A stretch of 26,292 nt of DNA, taken from contig JBJXEZ010000166.1 in NCBI GenBank assembly GCA_046153695.1, positions 1 to 26,292 of the forward strand, given 5' to 3'. The position numbers and the translations under genes were made by a program. Under the pieces are notes generated by a model. The model made no database searches. It saw only the letters and a list, made by a program, of their open reading frames with translations, and was not told where the DNA came from. Positions 24,000-26,292 of the stretch are shown in pieces. Origin of the DNA: M3007 sp046153695. GTDB lineage: Bacteria; Bacteroidota; Bacteroidia; Chitinophagales; Saprospiraceae. Position 1 is the stretch's first letter, and every line of letters starts with the position of its first letter.

Positions 24000-26033
24000 A
24001 TGAAACACCTTGCTGCCCTCCTTTTGCTCAGCCTCGGCTGCGCCGGGCTATTGGCCCAAAACGGGAACATCTCCGTGCTGCTCCAGGACAAACAACAGAT
24101 CATAGACGGCTTTGGCGCGCATCAGGGCGATGGAGACCGTAACCAGGCTTGGTGGAAACAACTGTACTTCAACGACTTGGGTTGCAGCATCTACCGAGTT
24201 GATCTCACCCCCCAACTGGCTGCGCCGTACTCCAACCTGCGTTACCATTCGCCCTGGTTCATGGGTATGGGTGTCACGAGCGTGTTTAATCTGGAAGATC
24301 CGGCCAACCCAAACGGCCCCGAAAACAACCGGGTGCGCACCTACACCGGGCCGCAAGACTACGGGCGTTTGTTTGGCGGACTGAACGCCCCCATCGCGGT
24401 GATGGGGCCCAACACGGAGCAAAACATTGCCTATTTCACCTACTCCGCCGACGGCGCCGTGAGCGAAGGCCTGGCACAGCAGCAGGCGCAGGGAGACTTC
24501 AAACTTGTCGGCTCGTTTTGGTCGCCGGTGCCCTGGGTCAAGGTCAGTTCAGGCGATGCGTGGGACCAAAACTGGTGGCCCGGCCCGGTCGCCGGCACCG
24601 CCTGGCCCTTCATCTGGGGCGGCAATTTTGCCGGAGGTCGCCTGGACGTGTCGGGCACTCCGTTGGCAGTATTCAATGATGGAACCGGGCCGACGAGCTC
24701 GCTCACCCAGTACGCCCGCAGTTGCGCAGCCTACGTCAAAGGCTACCAGCGTTTCCACAACGTGCGTTTTTATGCCATCAGCATCCAGAACGAACTCAAT
24801 TTTGAGCAGTTTTACAACAGCGCTACCTACCCGCTCTCATCGCAGTACATAACGGCGATCAAAGCCATCCGCGCCGCATTCGACCAGGACAACGAACTCA
24901 AGGACATCCGCCTGATGGGGCCGGAGGACTTGCTCGGCGGCGATGCCTACGGGATGTGGGAGTATGGCGGCCCGATTCACAAAAATCTGCAATACCTCGC
25001 CAACCTAGCACTGGACCCGCAGGCCAACAACGCCGTAGATTTCTTCTGTATTCACGGTTACGACAGCGATGGAGCGAGCGCATCGGGTGCCAATTCCACA
25101 CTCTGGAACTGGTGGGCAAACGGCTGGCAAGCCAGTCCCGCGCCCGGCATCCCGGCTAATGTCAAGGGGTTCAGGGCGTACAACAAAAAATCGTGGATGA
25201 CCGAGACATCAGGTGAAAAACCCGCCTGGCTCACGCCCGCAGCCGGTTTTCCCGCGAACGGTGCCTGGAGCCTGGCCCTGCGCATCCACCAGGCGCTCAC
25301 CACGGGCCGCCAGAGCGCCTGGATTTACTGGACGTTTAGCGAAGCAGACCAAAACACCGGGCAACTGACCGATTTTGCCCTCACCACTCAGGCGCTGGGT
25401 GCCAATTCGCCCAAGTACGTGGCAGCCAAGCATTTTTTCAAGCACATACGCCCGGGAGCGTATCGGGTGAGCGCGACGGTGGCAAACAGCGCGGACTTGC
25501 AGGCCAGTGCCTACCTCCACCCGGCTACCGGAGCCGTCACGGTGGTGCTGCTGAACACCTCTGCCACCGCCCGCACGGCCAACCTCAGCATACCCGGTCT
25601 GGTCGCGCAGAACCCGGTTTTTGAAAGCCGAACTTCCCAGTCGGGCAGTTACTGGGCAGCGGGCACGGCCAATTTTCAGAATGGAAGTGCATCTGTGGCG
25701 GTACCGGCCTACGGCGTGGTCACGCTTCATGCCAACGGGGCCGTCACATCTGTGCAGCAGCCCGAATCATCGCCCATTGCGTTTTTTGAGTGCCAACCCA
25801 ACCCATTTTCGCAGCAAACTACGCTGCGCTACGCGCTTACGAGGCCGGAGCAAGTACACATTTCGCTGTGCGACCTCAACGGCCGGGTGCTGCAAACACT
25901 CTTGAACGAACCCCGCGCCGCTGGCCCGCAAGCGGAAATCCTGATCGAGCCCAACCTGAGTCCGGGGGTTTATTTGCTGGTTTTGGACACCGGAAACAGT
26001 CGGGTCAGCAAAAAATTGGTGGTGCTGAGGTGA
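24000..26033 (+). CDS. Secreted GH30-type glycoside hydrolase with T9SS sorting domain
   Basis: This 677-aa enzyme has a signal peptide ending GLLAQ and a GH30-type (beta/alpha)8 catalytic domain. Recognition rests on the opening IIDGFGAHQGDG (family GFG motif), the acid/base Glu265 in AISIQNELNF and the nucleophile Glu402 in SWMTETSGEK, spaced as in clan GH-A. A beta-sandwich side domain covers about 480-580 (for example VVLLNTSATARTANLSI). The T9SS type A sorting domain covers about 593-677 (CQPNPFSQQTTLRYAL, CDLNGRVLQTLL, LSPGVYLLVL, KKLVVLR). It should be exported through Sec and T9SS to the surface or medium. GH30 members cut xylan, beta-1,6-glucan, beta-glucosides or related glycans; the subfamily and substrate cannot be fixed from sequence alone. 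It is probably transcribed alone or with the small gene before it. Confidence 0.9.
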   Translation: MKHLAALLLLSLGCAGLLAQNGNISVLLQDKQQIIDGFGAHQGDGDRNQAWWKQLYFNDLGCSIYRVDLTPQLAAPYSNLRYHSPWFMGMGVTSVFNLEDPANPNGPENNRVRTYTGPQDYGRLFGGLNAPIAVMGPNTEQNIAYFTYSADGAVSEGLAQQQAQGDFKLVGSFWSPVPWVKVSSGDAWDQNWWPGPVAGTAWPFIWGGNFAGGRLDVSGTPLAVFNDGTGPTSSLTQYARSCAAYVKGYQRFHNVRFYAISIQNELNFEQFYNSATYPLSSQYITAIKAIRAAFDQDNELKDIRLMGPEDLLGGDAYGMWEYGGPIHKNLQYLANLALDPQANNAVDFFCIHGYDSDGASASGANSTLWNWWANGWQASPAPGIPANVKGFRAYNKKSWMTETSGEKPAWLTPAAGFPANGAWSLALRIHQALTTGRQSAWIYWTFSEADQNTGQLTDFALTTQALGANSPKYVAAKHFFKHIRPGAYRVSATVANSADLQASAYLHPATGAVTVVLLNTSATARTANLSIPGLVAQNPVFESRTSQSGSYWAAGTANFQNGSASVAVPAYGVVTLHANGAVTSVQQPESSPIAFFECQPNPFSQQTTLRYALTRPEQVHISLCDLNGRVLQTLLNEPRAAGPQAEILIEPNLSPGVYLLVLDTGNSRVSKKLVVLR

Positions 26034-26086
26034 GCAGCGAAAGGCAAAACTTGTCCGGGCTTGAGCATCAGCACGCTTGGTTTGTC

Positions 26087-26099
26087 ATTCTGAAAGAAT
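26087..26099. repeat. Short REP-like inverted repeat
   Basis: ATTCT-gaa-AGAAT, within TCATTCTGAAAGAATCT, lies 54 bases after the GH30 stop. Short palindromes of this TCATTCTGAAAGAATCT type are common between Bacteroidota genes. It may belong with the 27-bp repeat that follows. No T-run is present. Confidence 0.35.
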
Positions 26100-26133
26100 C
26101 TGTCCGCTCTTCGGTGGCGATCGCGCGTGACTT

Positions 26134-26160
26134 CCCCGCTGGCCGCCAATGTTCACCTTA
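26134..26160 (+). repeat. 27-bp dispersed repeat, copy 2
   Basis: This matches 23177-23203 at 25 of 27 positions, same orientation. It lies about 65 bases before promoter copy D. Confidence 0.75.
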
Positions 26161-26224
26161 GAAACCCCTACGCTGGAAGTGGCCGTGTTCGATGCGCAGG
26201 GTCATCTGGGTGCGTTTCAAACCT

Positions 26225-26273
26225 TGTCCCCCTTTCATGGGATTGTGGGCGGAAAACCGCCCCGCTACTTTTG
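26225..26273 (+). promoter_or_regulatory. Promoter family copy D, pointing off the right edge
   Basis: The conserved block at 26225-26245 ends in CATGGGATTG; after 20 nt comes TACTTTTG (26266-26273). The next bases, CTGAAATTC, match copies B and C, so a leader of the same type may follow beyond the window. The spacer holds a perfect inverted repeat GGGCGG-AAAA-CCGCCC (26247-26262). Confidence 0.8.
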
Positions 26274-26292
26274 TACTGAAATTCACACATCC

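Noticed and set aside
26149..26292. Open frame from ATG 26149 to the right edge
   Set aside because: It runs through the 27-bp repeat and the whole of promoter D. The reading LSPFHGI also appears at the other promoter copies, so it reflects the promoter block and not a protein.

Overview
The window looks like chromosomal DNA from a Bacteroidota of the Saprospiraceae/Lewinella/Haliscomenobacter type. The grounds are type IX secretion (T9SS) C-terminal sorting domains on two proteins, Bacteroidota-type promoters (TTG, 20-21 nt, TAnnTTTG), many CKKD-type lipoproteins, a propeller-type sensor kinase, moderately high G+C, and no Shine-Dalgarno-like sites. This placement is inference. No rRNA, tRNA, CRISPR array, or intact IS or phage gene was seen.

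Region 1 (1-9714, minus strand) is one giant reading frame of at least 3238 codons that leaves the left edge just before its stop. It encodes a secreted surface protein with four tandem units of about 570 residues (propeller-like repeats plus a CARDB-like domain), a fifth propeller, Ig-like and HYR domains, and a T9SS sorting domain. Long plus-strand frames over it are antisense shadows.

Region 2 (10021-16389, plus) is a signalling cluster: two DesK/NarX-type sensor histidine kinases with nearly the same kinase core but different sensors (a Reg_prop/Y_Y_Y propeller in one, TPRs in the other), then one NarL/LuxR-type response regulator with its own promoter. The second kinase has a one-base frameshift in an A5 run near its start. 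The first has four tandem 7-bp repeats inside its ATP-binding domain.

Region 3 (16461-19860, plus) holds an EAD11-like/TM/TPR protein and two exported proteins. These two share an almost identical 174-bp 5' module (leader, signal peptide, mature N terminus) but differ downstream: tectonin-like propeller repeats in one, two TGTW-type domains plus a ricin-type lectin in the other.

Region 4 (19861-23173, plus) has two transcription units with the same promoter and a shared leader that appears structured. The first encodes a caspase/C13-like lipoprotein and a histidine-phosphatase lipoprotein. The second encodes a YD-repeat-like lipoprotein.

Region 5 (23174-26292) has an AT-rich non-coding stretch with a long hairpin and a MITE-like element, a small unknown protein, a GH30-type glycosidase with a T9SS signal, and a fourth copy of the promoter pointing off the right edge.

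The most novel signal is the four-copy promoter family (15682, 19873, 22185, 26225), built around CCCCTTTCATGGGATTG at the -33 box. Two copies continue into a leader whose variable hairpin keeps base pairing despite sequence change. One copy drives the response regulator, so a small regulon is possible but unproven.
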